The notes: generated from the sequence alone by a model not told the origin. DNA of 64,000 nt from JAXMCK01 sp046349395 (GCA_046349395.1 JAXMCK010000009.1:62001-126000), one strand, 5' to 3'; positions 1-8,617 are shown, numbered from the stretch's first letter. A program made the numbers and translations.

Positions 1-2
1 CC

Positions 3-92
3 GCACGCTGGGCGATCGGACTTGCCGGCGTGGCAACGGCTGTCGGCGTCACGGCCCTCGCCTATGCGGCGGGGCGCCGCGCCACCCGTTAG
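3..92 (+). CDS. C-terminal end of an unknown membrane-associated protein (partial)
   Basis: Only the last 29 codons of a plus-strand reading frame are present, ending in TAG. The peptide is a hydrophobic Ala/Gly/Val-rich stretch of about 20 residues followed by a basic tail (GRRATR), which is what a C-terminal membrane anchor or last transmembrane helix with a cytoplasmic basic end looks like. The family cannot be identified from this piece. Its stop codon overlaps by four bases the stop codon of the convergent sensory-rhodopsin-transducer gene, so the two genes are packed tail to tail with no room for a terminator. Confidence 0.45.
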   Translation, partial: ARWAIGLAGVATAVGVTALAYAAGRRATR

Positions 93-458
93 GCCGGGTA
101 TGCGACCGTCGACAGCAGGGCCAGCTCCGCCCGCCGCGAGTCGAGACGGGTATGCTGCACGACGATCGGAACGTCGGAACGGATGACCGAAGCATAGTCG
201 GTGTCGCGCGGTACCGGCTCAGGATCGGCGAGATCGTTGAAACGCAAGTGCAGGGTCCGGCGCGCGTCGACGGTGACCTTGTAGGGACCGACGGGTTCGC
301 GGTGGGCGAAGTATAGGGTGACTTCCACCTGCGCCGGACGATCGCCGGCATTCAGCAGGCAGATCGTCTCGTGCGAGACGAACTTGGGATCGGAGCTCGT
401 GCTGGAGGCAGGGATGTAGCCTTCGGCGACGGCCCAGATGTCCGACCGATCTCGGTCA
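89..458 (-). pseudogene. Anabaena sensory rhodopsin transducer (ASRT) family protein, frameshifted near its start
   Basis: Most of this gene is intact and close to the ASRT family (small beta-sandwich proteins; the Anabaena member binds a sensory rhodopsin). Diagnostic stretches are AVAEGYIP, HETICLLNAGD, REPVGPYKV, DTDYASVIRSDVPIVVQ and HTRLDSRRAE. The only good start is ATG at 458-456, with GGAG upstream and two bases after the stop of the preceding gene. From it one reads MTEIGRT, as expected for the family start (IGRTCWAIAEGYIP in Anabaena, from memory), but the frame then runs out of phase with WAVAEGYIP. One base is missing at the TC-TGG junction, where homologues have a codon before the Trp. 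The frame that holds the conserved part has no start codon nearby. It is either a real inactivating deletion or a sequencing error. It is co-directional with the PPC-domain gene. Confidence 0.8.
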
Positions 459-461
459 TGG

Positions 462-905
462 TCAGCTCTCCGGGCGGATGAGGGTGAGCCCGGTCGCCTC
501 GTCCAGGCGGCGGCGAAGATGCGCCGGGCTCTCGGTGACGATGACCTCGAGCGTCGGCCGCACGTGCCCCTCCTTGAGGTGCCCCGCCAACGCGGATCCG
601 TCCCGTCGGCCGAGCACGACGTGCATGTGCAGCGCCGGCTTGCCGGCGTCGTCGATTCCGATGTCGCCCAGCAAGGTCGCGACCTCCACCTGCTCGTCGA
701 CACCGATGTGAAGATAGTCCTTCGCTTCCCAATCGAAGTAGGCGAGAACCGCGCGTTCGAAGGCACCGATCGCCGACAGGCTGGCCTCGTTCAATCCTTC
801 CCGGCCGGCGTACTGCGTCAGCGAGGCCGTGACCTCGTCCCCCTGGTCGAGCACGACCACGAAGGTGCGCTGCCCGGCCTGCTCGTGAAGAAGCTTGGTC
901 CGCAT
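462..905 (-). CDS. PPC-domain (DUF296) DNA-binding-type protein
   Basis: A 147-residue protein that is one PPC/DUF296 domain. It contains the family pattern of an N-terminal strand with LDQGDEVTASLTQYA, then GLNEASLSAIGAFERAVLAY, and the GxP-HMHVVLG segment (PALHMHVVLG) followed by GHLKEGHVRPTLEVIV. In bacteria this domain occurs as a stand-alone trimer with unknown function; in plants it is fused to AT-hooks and contributes to nuclear-matrix DNA binding. No AT-hook is present here. ATG at 905 is preceded by AAGGAGGT about six bases upstream, a strong ribosome-binding site that decides this start over longer upstream alternatives. The gene is the first of a two-gene unit with the ASRT homologue. 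The function in this pair is unknown. Confidence 0.85.
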   Translation of the reverse strand: MRTKLLHEQAGQRTFVVVLDQGDEVTASLTQYAGREGLNEASLSAIGAFERAVLAYFDWEAKDYLHIGVDEQVEVATLLGDIGIDDAGKPALHMHVVLGRRDGSALAGHLKEGHVRPTLEVIVTESPAHLRRRLDEATGLTLIRPES

Positions 906-1247
906 GGATACCTCCTTCGCCCTGAGCGGCAAACCCACCGGCGAAGAAGTCGTTCCGGAGTCGTCGACGCCGCCCAGATGAAGCCGATAGACGCTTCCAA
1001 AAAGAGGCCAGCCTACAATTGTCACGCGAGTTGTCGCTCGCCGTTTCCCAAAATAGCCAAAACTTTCCACGGGGCGAAGCGTACGTGACGAACCCGTCAT
1101 GATAGTGGCGTACCCATGCGAGACAACGCTGATCGCAAATTGACCGTGCAACGGTTCGCCCGTGCTTCAGTTTGATCGACAGGGCCGGACGACACGGCGC
1201 TGCCGCCGCGATTGCCGGAGACTCCCTTCAGCCCGCGGATCATTCTG
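906..1247. other. Divergent intergenic region
   Basis: About 340 bases separate the minus-strand PPC gene from the plus-strand ThDP-enzyme operon. It must contain promoters for both. A short perfect inverted repeat TGACG-AACC-CGTCA lies at 1086-1099 and could be an operator half-site pair, but is short enough to be chance. No convincing gene is seen; open frames here are extensions of the flanking genes or have poor codon pattern. Confidence 0.4.
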
Positions 1248-3041
1248 ATGAGCATGACGGTCGGCGATTTCTTCTGGCAGCGGCTACACGACTGGGGCGT
1301 ACGGCGCGTCTTCGGCTACCCGGGCGACGGCATCAACGGTCTGCTCGGTGCCTTGAACCGTTTCGGCACCGACAAGATCGACTTCGTGCAGGTGCGGCAC
1401 GAGGAAATGGCCGCCTTCATGGCCTCCGCCTACGCCAAGTTCACGGGCCGGCTCGGCGTCTGCCTTGCGACCTCCGGACCCGGTGCCTCGCACATGATCA
1501 CCGGCCTCTACGATGCCCGCATGGACCACCAGCCGGTACTTGCAATCGTTGGCCAGCAGGCGCGTGCCGCGGTGGGCGGCCACTATCAGCAGGAACTCGA
1601 CCTGCAATCGATGTTCAAGGATGTGGCCGGCGCCTTCGTGCAGCAGGCCGCCACACCGCCCCAGGTACGGCATCTGGTCGACCGCGCCGTCCGCATCGCC
1701 GTCGCTCGGTCCCGGGTGACGGCGCTGATATTCCCCAACGATCTGCAGGACGAGACTTACGAGGAACCGCCGCGCAAGCACGGCACGATCCATTCCGGCA
1801 TCGGCTACGCACCCCCTCACGTCGTGCCCCGCGAGGCCGACCTGCGGCGCGCGGCCGAGGCGCTGAACGCCGGGAAGAGGGTCGCCATTCTGGTTGGCGC
1901 CGGTGCGTTGCACGCGACGGACGAGGTCATCGCCGTGGCCGACCGCCTGCAGGCGGGTGCCGCCAAGGCGCTGCTCGGCAAGGCCGCGTTGCCGGACGAC
2001 CTCCCCTGGGTCACCGGATCGATCGGGCTTCTCGGCACCAAGCCGAGTTGGGACCTGATGATGAACTGCGACACGCTGCTGATGATCGGGTCAGGCTTTC
2101 CTTACTCGGAGTTCCTGCCGAAGGAAGGTCAAGCGCGCGGCGTGCAGATCGATATCGAGCCCGAGATGCTGAGCCTGCGCTACCCGATGGACGTCAATCT
2201 GAACGGCGACAGCGTCGAGACGCTGCGCGCCCTCCTGCCCCTGCTGGAACAGAAGAGCGACCGCTCCTGGCGCGAGGACATCGAAAACGGCGTGCACGAC
2301 TGGTGGTCGACGCTCGAGAGCCGCGCCATGCACTCGGCCGATCCGGTGAACCCACAGCGCGTGGTGTGGGAGCTGTCGCCGCGGGTTCCGGAGCGGGCGA
2401 TCGTCACGAGCGATAGCGGGTCCTGCGCCAATTGGTTCGCGCGCGATCTCAAGATCCGGCGGGGCATGATGTGTTCCCTCTCGGGCGGGCTCGCTTCGAT
2501 GGGTGCCGCGGTGCCCTATGCCATCGCCGCCAAGATCGCCCATCCCGACCGGCCGGTCGTGGCGCTCGTCGGTGACGGTGCCATGCAGATGAACAACATG
2601 GCCGAGCTGATCACCGTCGCGAAGTACTGGGAGAAGTGGCCCGACAAGCGCTGGGTCTGCTGCGTGTTCAACAACGAGGACCTGAACCAGGTCACGTGGG
2701 AGCAGCGCGTGCAGGAGGGCGACCCGAAGTTCGAAGCGACCCAGCGCATTCCGAATGTGCCCTATCATCGGTTCGCCGAGCTGATCGGCCTGCGCGGCAT
2801 CTATGTCGACGATCCCGACAAGCTGGGTGCGGCCTGGGAGGAGGCTCTGTCCGCCGATCGACCCACGGTGATCGAGGTCAAGACCGATCCCAACGTGCCG
2901 CCGCTGCCGCCGCACATCACGCTCCAGCAGATGCGGAAGTTCACCTCGACCCTGCTGAGCCCGGATCCCGAGGAGGGCAGCGTGCTGCTGAACACGGCAA
3001 AGGAGGTCATCGCAGGCGTACTGCCGAGCCGGAGGGACTAG
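1248..3041 (+). CDS. Thiamine-diphosphate-dependent pyruvate oxidase/dehydrogenase-like enzyme (PoxB/YdaP type)
   Basis: A 597-residue ThDP enzyme with the three-domain layout of pyruvate oxidases and acetolactate synthases. The N-terminal PYR domain has the activating glutamate in RHEEMAAFMASAYAK and the LATSGPGASHMITGLYDA loop; the middle domain is Rossmann-like (VLVGAGAL region); the C-terminal PP domain has the GDGA...NN cofactor motif (VGDGAMQMNNM, then VFNNEDLNQVTWEQR). The subgroup resembles the 'thiamine-requiring' pyruvate oxidases (YdaP-like), which feed electrons from pyruvate decarboxylation to quinone or oxygen. The substrate is inferred from family likeness only. ATG at 1248 was chosen; a TTG 36 bases upstream and an ATG two codons downstream are alternatives. 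It heads a tight five-gene operon and is followed after two bases by the enolase-superfamily gene. Confidence 0.85.
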   Translation: MSMTVGDFFWQRLHDWGVRRVFGYPGDGINGLLGALNRFGTDKIDFVQVRHEEMAAFMASAYAKFTGRLGVCLATSGPGASHMITGLYDARMDHQPVLAIVGQQARAAVGGHYQQELDLQSMFKDVAGAFVQQAATPPQVRHLVDRAVRIAVARSRVTALIFPNDLQDETYEEPPRKHGTIHSGIGYAPPHVVPREADLRRAAEALNAGKRVAILVGAGALHATDEVIAVADRLQAGAAKALLGKAALPDDLPWVTGSIGLLGTKPSWDLMMNCDTLLMIGSGFPYSEFLPKEGQARGVQIDIEPEMLSLRYPMDVNLNGDSVETLRALLPLLEQKSDRSWREDIENGVHDWWSTLESRAMHSADPVNPQRVVWELSPRVPERAIVTSDSGSCANWFARDLKIRRGMMCSLSGGLASMGAAVPYAIAAKIAHPDRPVVALVGDGAMQMNNMAELITVAKYWEKWPDKRWVCCVFNNEDLNQVTWEQRVQEGDPKFEATQRIPNVPYHRFAELIGLRGIYVDDPDKLGAAWEEALSADRPTVIEVKTDPNVPPLPPHITLQQMRKFTSTLLSPDPEEGSVLLNTAKEVIAGVLPSRRD

Positions 3042-3043
3042 TC

Positions 3044-4150
3044 GTGACGGCCGCCGCTTCGGGCGTAGCGGTCGAAGCTGTTCGCTCGCGCGCCTACACC
3101 ATCCCGACCGACGCGCCCGAAGCGGACGGGACAATACAGTGGGACGCCACTACCCTCATGGTTGTGGAAGTCGACGCCGGTGGCAGGACCGGCCTCGGCT
3201 ACACCTACAACGAGGCCGCCACCGCACAGCTGGTCAATGGCAAGTTGGCCAAGGTGGCGGTGGGTCACGACGCCATGGACGTTCCGCAGATCTGGAACGC
3301 CCTGCAGCGCGAAGTCCGCAACATCGGCCGGCAAGGGCTGGCAGCGACCGCCATCTCCGCGGTGGACGCTGCACTTTGGGATCTGAAGGGCCGCCTGCTC
3401 GGAATGCCGCTCGCACTCCTTCTCGGCCGGGCTCGCGATGCCGTGCCCATCTACGGCAGCGGCGGCTTCACCACCTACGAGGACGACCGATTGCGTGAGC
3501 AGCTCGCGGGCTGGGTCGACCAGGAGGGGTGCCGGTGGATCAAGATGAAGATCGGCTCCGACCCCGAGCGCGATCCGCACCGCGTCGGTGTCGCGCGGGA
3601 AGCGATCGGCGATCTGGGTCTCTTCGTCGACAGCAATGGTGCCTATGGTCCCAAGCGCGCCCTTGCGATCACCGAGCGGTTGGCGGGCGACTACGGCATT
3701 CTCTGGCACGAGGAACCGGTCTCGTCCGACGACCTCGCCGGCCTGCGTCTGATCAGGGACCGGGGCCCGGCCACGGTGGACATCGCCGCCGGCGAGTACG
3801 GCTACGAGGTGGATTACTTCCGCCGGATGCTGGCGGCGGGTGCGGTGGACGTCCAGCAGGCCGACGCCTCGCGGTGCGGTGGCATCACGGGCTTCCTTCG
3901 TGCGGCGGCACTCTGCGAGGCGCATCACGTCGATCTTTTGGGCCACTGCGCGCCAGCACTGCATCTGCATGTTGCCTGTGCCGCACCGCGTCTCCGGCAC
4001 CTGGAATGGTTTCACGACCATGTCCGGATCGAGCGCATGCTGTTCGACGGTGCGCCCGAGCCGCGCGACGGCGTGATCCGCCCGGACCTGACCCGCCCGG
4101 GGCTCGGTCTGGACTTCAAGCGTGCGGATGCGGAGCGCTATGCGACCTGA
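3044..4150 (+). CDS. Enolase-superfamily enzyme (mandelate racemase/muconate lactonizing group)
   Basis: A 368-residue member of the MR/MLE group, which abstracts a proton alpha to a carboxylate using Mg2+ (sugar-acid dehydratases, racemases, cycloisomerases). The expected catalytic set is visible: a KxK motif (IKMKIG, about K167/K169), metal ligands at D196 (VDSNGA), E223/E224 (WHEEP) and E251 (AAGEYGYE), and a His at about 301 (LLGHCAP). The capping domain precedes them (RQGLAATAISAVDAALWDLKGR). Which substrate it acts on cannot be read from the sequence; an aldonic or sugar acid dehydratase would suit the dehydrogenase downstream. The start is GTG at 3044, two bases after the previous stop. 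The gene end overlaps the next gene. Confidence 0.85.
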   Translation: MTAAASGVAVEAVRSRAYTIPTDAPEADGTIQWDATTLMVVEVDAGGRTGLGYTYNEAATAQLVNGKLAKVAVGHDAMDVPQIWNALQREVRNIGRQGLAATAISAVDAALWDLKGRLLGMPLALLLGRARDAVPIYGSGGFTTYEDDRLREQLAGWVDQEGCRWIKMKIGSDPERDPHRVGVAREAIGDLGLFVDSNGAYGPKRALAITERLAGDYGILWHEEPVSSDDLAGLRLIRDRGPATVDIAAGEYGYEVDYFRRMLAAGAVDVQQADASRCGGITGFLRAAALCEAHHVDLLGHCAPALHLHVACAAPRLRHLEWFHDHVRIERMLFDGAPEPRDGVIRPDLTRPGLGLDFKRADAERYAT

Positions 4151-5141
4151 GCGGGCGGGCGGACTGGCCCCGTCGCGGGCGGCTGCGGCAACGCTCGGCG
4201 CCCTGTCTCTGGGCATCGTCGGCTTCGGGCTGCTGGCCCTTTCAGACTCCTCGCAGACACGAGGTGAGCCGCTGTACGGCGGTCGTCGCCACATGCCCCG
4301 CGGCACCGATGCCGAGCCCTCGTCGATCGGACCGGGGCGCAACCTCAACCTCGCCGCCGGTACTCTGGCCCTTTCGGTCCTGCTCGACAGTGCCCTGGAG
4401 CACTACCGCGGCGGCTTCCGCAACCCGGTCATGTACGTGCCGCTCGCGGTCGCATCCGCCACGCTCGTGACCAGCCTGCATGCGGTGGCGAGCCGGCGCA
4501 GCGGAGGAAGGGCAGCTCGCGACCCCGTCTATGTCGTGGCGGCGCTGACCGGCGTCGTCGGCACCGGGTTCCACGTCTACAACGTGCTGAAGCGACCCGG
4601 TGGCCTCGCCTGGCAGAACCTGTTCTACGGTGCGCCGCTCGGGGCGCCGATGGCGATCCTGCTTGCGGGGCTGCTCGGCAGGGCCGCCGAGCGTGTCCGT
4701 GACTGCCACCCGGGCTCGGCCCCGAAGCTCCTGGGCCTGCCGGCTGGACGCACCGTCGCCGCGGTCGGCAGCATCGGCATTCTCGGCACCGTCGGTGAGG
4801 CGGGTCTGCTGCACTTCCGCGGTGCCTTTCACAATCCGGCCATGTTCCTGCCGGTGACCGTGCCCCCGGTCGCAGCGGGTCTGCTGGCGCATGCGGCCCT
4901 CGGTCCGACCGGCCGCCAGTGTACCTTCACCACCAGGTGGCTGCAGCTGACCGCCATCCTGGGCTTCGCCGGCGTCGGCTTCCACTGCTGCGGCGTCGCC
5001 CGGAACATGGGTGGGTGGCGGAATTGGAGGCAGAACCTGCTGGCCGGGCCGCCGCTTCCAGCACCCCCGGCATTCACCGGGCTGGCCCTCGCCGGCCTGT
5101 CGGCGCTGCGTCTCTTGGAGGAGGAGCGGGGTCATGCCTGA
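4140..5141 (+). CDS. Polytopic membrane protein with an internal duplication
   Basis: A 333-residue protein with about eight hydrophobic segments, not matching a family I recognise. It is built from two related halves: the first has HYRGGFRNPVMYVPLAV ... GTGFHVYN ... GLAWQNLFYGAPLGAP, the second HFRGAFHNPAMFLPVTV ... GVGFHCCG ... WRNWRQNLLAGPPLPAP. Shared HxRGxFxNPxMxxP and GFH motifs are conserved between halves, so the His residues could bind haem or metal. The start is ATG at 4140, overlapping the preceding stop by eleven bases; its end overlaps the next start (ATG at 5134). The position between an enolase-type enzyme and a flavin dehydrogenase with its small subunit suggests a membrane partner, perhaps an electron acceptor or anchor for the dehydrogenase. 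That role is an inference. Confidence 0.7.
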   Translation: MRPERAGGLAPSRAAAATLGALSLGIVGFGLLALSDSSQTRGEPLYGGRRHMPRGTDAEPSSIGPGRNLNLAAGTLALSVLLDSALEHYRGGFRNPVMYVPLAVASATLVTSLHAVASRRSGGRAARDPVYVVAALTGVVGTGFHVYNVLKRPGGLAWQNLFYGAPLGAPMAILLAGLLGRAAERVRDCHPGSAPKLLGLPAGRTVAAVGSIGILGTVGEAGLLHFRGAFHNPAMFLPVTVPPVAAGLLAHAALGPTGRQCTFTTRWLQLTAILGFAGVGFHCCGVARNMGGWRNWRQNLLAGPPLPAPPAFTGLALAGLSALRLLEEERGHA

Positions 5142-5787
5142 CGCTGGCCGCGGTCGATATCCGGGGTACGACGTTCTCGACAAGCGCGACACGGTCTCGT
5201 GGAACGAGCAGACGCGCCGGGTCGTGGACCGGCGCCTCGCCCTGCCCCGCGAGCCGCGCTTCCTGACGGCCCACGAGTTCGCCACCCTGACCGCGGTCGC
5301 GGACCGGATCGTGCCGCAGCCGCGGAACCGTCCGCCCATACCCGTGGCGGCGTTGGTCGACGAGAAGCTGCACCACGACCGGCGGGACGGCTATCGACAG
5401 GACGGGATGCCGCCGGAACGCGAGGCGTGGCAGCGGGGCCTCCGCGCGCTGGACGAAGAGGCCAGACACGCGCACGGCGCGCCGTTCGTCGAGCTCCCGG
5501 CCGCCCAGCAGGACGCGCTACTGCATCGCATGGAACGTGGCGAGCTGGCCGGCCCGTCGTGGGGAGGCATGCCGTCCGGCACCTTCTTCAAGGAGCGCAT
5601 GGCGAAGGACGTCGTCTTCGCCTACTACGCCCACCCCACCGCCTGGAACGAGATCGGCTTCGGCGGTCCCGCCAGCCCGCGCGGCTATGTGCGCCTCGGC
5701 TACGACGAGCGCGATCCCTGGGAGGCGGTCGAGGCCACGCCAAGGAACGGCGAAGCGGCCCGCAGGAAGAACCGCCGTGTGGGATGA
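5134..5787 (+). CDS. Gluconate 2-dehydrogenase subunit-3-like protein
   Basis: A 217-residue protein resembling the small subunit (subunit 3) of membrane-bound GMC dehydrogenases: LTAHEFATLTAVADRIVPQ near the start, then a helical region and a C-terminal FFKERMAKDVVFAYYAHPTAWNEIGFGGPASPRGYVRLGYD segment typical of the family. In characterised enzymes this subunit is the Tat-exported chaperone and partner of the flavoprotein. Here the N-terminus (MPDAGRGRYPGYDVLDKRDT) has no twin-arginine signal, so export is doubtful unless a partner carries the signal. ATG at 5134 has GGAG-type purines upstream and overlaps the previous stop by eight bases; the end overlaps the start of the GMC gene by eleven bases, indicating coupled translation with its partner. 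Confidence 0.85.
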   Translation: MPDAGRGRYPGYDVLDKRDTVSWNEQTRRVVDRRLALPREPRFLTAHEFATLTAVADRIVPQPRNRPPIPVAALVDEKLHHDRRDGYRQDGMPPEREAWQRGLRALDEEARHAHGAPFVELPAAQQDALLHRMERGELAGPSWGGMPSGTFFKERMAKDVVFAYYAHPTAWNEIGFGGPASPRGYVRLGYDERDPWEAVEATPRNGEAARRKNRRVG

Positions 5788-7414
5788 GGACCCGCAGCGC
5801 ACCCCGCGGGCCAAGGACGGGCGCGCACCCGACGTCTTCGTCCCCGGCGGCTGGGTTCCCATGCGGGAATATCGCGACGACGAGGCGGTCGACTTTGCCA
5901 TTGTGGGCACGGGTGCGGGCGGAGGTACCCTGGCCTGCAAGCTGGCGGAGCACGGGTTCAGCGTCGTCGGTTTCGATGCCGGGCCATATTGGCGGCCGCT
6001 GGAGGACTTCGCCTCCGACGAGTCGGAGCAGTCCAAGCTGTACTGGACCGATGATCGGATCACCGCAGGTGAGAATCCGATACACCTCGGCAGCAACAAC
6101 AGCGGCAAGGGGATCGGCGGCAGCACCGTGCACTTCGCCATGGTGTCGCTGCGATTTCGGCCCGACTGGTTCAAGTCGCGCACGCGGCTCGGCTACGGGT
6201 TCGACTGGCCGCTCGACTGGCGGGAGATGTGGACCTACTACCCGGAGGTGGAGGAGGCGCTGAAGATCGCCGGCCCATTGACCTATCCTTGGGGCCCGCC
6301 TCGCCCGCGCTATCCCTACCGCGCCCACCCGCTGAATGCCGCCGCGATGGCGCTGGCGGAGGGCTGCGAGAAGCTGGGTGTCGCCTGGACCGAGACGCCG
6401 ATCGCGACCCTCTCGGCACCGCGTGGCAAGTCACCGCCCTGCGTCTATCGCGGCTTCTGCGTGCTGGGCTGCTCGACCAACGCTAAGCAAAGCGTGCTGG
6501 TGACCTGGATCCCGCGGGCGATCGCCGCAGGTGCGGAGTTCCGCGACCTCGCCATGGTCGGTCGCATCGAGACCGACGGCGGCGACCGGGTCACCGGCGT
6601 GCACTATCACCGGGAGGGCCGGTGGCGCTTCCAGCGGGCGAAGAACGTCGTCGTGGCGGGTTACTCGATCGAGACGCCGCGGCTGCTGCTGAACTCGGCC
6701 ACACCGCGCTTTCCGCATGGTCTGGCCAACAGCTCCGGGCTGGTCGGCAAGTATCTGATGGTCCAGTCCAATCAGGCCGTCTGGGGAATCAAGGACGACG
6801 AGGTGCGTTCCTACAAGGCACCACCCTCGCTCGCCGTCACGGAGCACTGGAACTACGAGGATCGTGGCAAGGACTTCCACGGCGGCTATTGCTACATGAG
6901 CCAGGGGCCGTTGCCGCAGCTCTGGGCCAACACGCAGCTCGGCGCGCGGGGGCTCTGGGGCGAGCGCCTGATGGCCGAAATGGAGCGGTACAACCACCAG
7001 GTCGGTCTCAAGATGGTGGGCGAGATGCTCCCGCAGGAGCGCAATGGAGTCTCGCTGACCGACGAGAAGGACCAGTACGGCCTCCCCGTTCCGCGGGTGA
7101 CCTATTCCTGGTGCGACAACGACAGACGGCTGATCGACCACGCCCTCGACTTCATGGGCCGGGCCCTCGACGTGATCGGCGCCAAGGAGATCTGGGAGCA
7201 GACGGACGACACCTGCCACATGAACGGCGGCGCCCGCATGGGGGACGATCCGCGCAGCAGCGTGGTCGATGCCGACTGCCGGAGCTGGGACATCCCCAAC
7301 CTGTGGATCTGCGACGGCTCGGTATTCCCGACGGTCGGCGGGGTGAACCCCTCGCTGACCATCCAGGCCATCGCCTGCCGCACGGGTGACCGTATTCGCC
7401 AGCTGGCACGCTGA
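5777..7414 (+). CDS. GMC-family FAD-dependent dehydrogenase
   Basis: A 545-residue glucose-methanol-choline oxidoreductase. The FAD dinucleotide-binding motif is AIVGTGAGGGTLACKLAE with FDAG at the end of the second strand; the substrate-domain loop GKGIGGSTVHFAMVSLRF follows; the C-terminal signature holds the catalytic His in HMNGGARMG and the second active-site residue, Asn, in GVNPSLTIQ. A CxxxGxCxxxG-like stretch (PCVYRGFCVLGCST) matches members that work with a subunit-3 partner. It should oxidise an alcohol, polyol or sugar acid and pass electrons to a respiratory acceptor. The start is GTG at 5777, overlapping the small-subunit stop. No cytochrome c subunit gene is present nearby, unlike classical gluconate dehydrogenase. 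This is the last gene of the operon. Confidence 0.9.
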   Translation: MWDEDPQRTPRAKDGRAPDVFVPGGWVPMREYRDDEAVDFAIVGTGAGGGTLACKLAEHGFSVVGFDAGPYWRPLEDFASDESEQSKLYWTDDRITAGENPIHLGSNNSGKGIGGSTVHFAMVSLRFRPDWFKSRTRLGYGFDWPLDWREMWTYYPEVEEALKIAGPLTYPWGPPRPRYPYRAHPLNAAAMALAEGCEKLGVAWTETPIATLSAPRGKSPPCVYRGFCVLGCSTNAKQSVLVTWIPRAIAAGAEFRDLAMVGRIETDGGDRVTGVHYHREGRWRFQRAKNVVVAGYSIETPRLLLNSATPRFPHGLANSSGLVGKYLMVQSNQAVWGIKDDEVRSYKAPPSLAVTEHWNYEDRGKDFHGGYCYMSQGPLPQLWANTQLGARGLWGERLMAEMERYNHQVGLKMVGEMLPQERNGVSLTDEKDQYGLPVPRVTYSWCDNDRRLIDHALDFMGRALDVIGAKEIWEQTDDTCHMNGGARMGDDPRSSVVDADCRSWDIPNLWICDGSVFPTVGGVNPSLTIQAIACRTGDRIRQLAR

Positions 7415-7421
7415 AACGAGC

Positions 7422-7750
7422 TTAGTTTGTCGAAGGCCGATTGGCTTGAGTCCTACGCAGATGGGCGTTGGCTCTCCAGCCGGTGGTAGAAGGCGGTTTC
7501 GGCCAAGGCGGTGTGACGAAGCCGGCGATTTCGAGCAGGCCGCAGTGGGTGCACCAGCCGACCCAGCCGAGGGCGGCTTGCTCGACGGCCTTGAGCGTCC
7601 ACCATGTCACTTGGCGGCAGATGGCCTCGGTCTTTATGCGGCCGATAACAATCTCGGCCAGCGCGTTGTCGAGGCTGTCGCCGACGCTGCAGACCGATGG
7701 GCAATGCCGGCTTCTTTCAGGCGGTCGCTGCGGGTGATCGAGACGTCTCG
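7422..7750 (-). pseudogene. IS3-family transposase (OrfB) C-terminal fragment, frameshifted
   Basis: The minus strand encodes the C-terminal catalytic end of an IS3-type DDE transposase: GDSLDNALAEIVIGRIKTE contains the last catalytic Glu in the context DNALAE, followed by VTWWTLKAVEQAALGWVGW as in OrfB. Upstream the frame shifts by one base (IT-R-SDRLKEAGIA then PSVCSVGDS), and no OrfA, N-terminal domain or terminal inverted repeats are seen. It is a dead remnant of an element inserted between the GMC operon and the urease operon. Confidence 0.75.
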
Positions 7751-7752
7751 GC

Positions 7753-7870
7753 TTAGCGCAACTGGTCGTCGCAGCGGCGGAATGTGAGAGGTTTGCGATA
7801 AGGTGGCAGCAGCCGGCTCAGCGGCTCGACCTCATAGACGTCGCGGCGATCGCTCCATATTCCCAAGGAT
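7753..7870 (-). pseudogene. Unidentified C-terminal protein fragment
   Basis: A minus-strand stretch with good codon pattern reads GIWSDRRDVYEVEPLSRLL followed by PPYRKPLTFRRCDDQLR and a TAA stop. It looks like the last 40 or so residues of a real protein that was cut off, but I do not recognise the family and no in-frame start or body is found upstream. It lies beside the IS3 remnant, so it may be what the element interrupted. Confidence 0.3.
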
Positions 7871-7999
7871 CGGAGACTCCAGCAGACCCCGCAAGGTTCA
7901 ATTCTTCATGATGTGTCAGTCGGGGGTTCAAGCCTCCCCTGCTGCACCACCTTCTCCACACAGCGACATGCCGGCCTTCCGCGCCGCACGGTCAGAAGC
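7871..7999. other. Non-coding debris with a tRNA-3'-half-like sequence
   Basis: At 7922-7949 the plus strand has GGGGG-TTCAAGC-CTCCC followed by seven bases, A and CCA, which is the layout of a tRNA T-arm, acceptor strand and CCA tail. A partly complementary CAGCAG lies at 7880-7885. The space between is too short and has no D arm or paired anticodon stem, so it is not a functional tRNA. It could be the relic of an integration target or chance. Confidence 0.3.

Positions 8000-8613
<614 letters not shown>

Positions 8614-8617
<4 letters not shown>

Noticed and set aside
7879..7949. A complete tRNA or tmRNA end
   Set aside because: The 3' half looks like a tRNA with CCA, but there is no D arm, the anticodon stem does not pair and the length is short by several bases.
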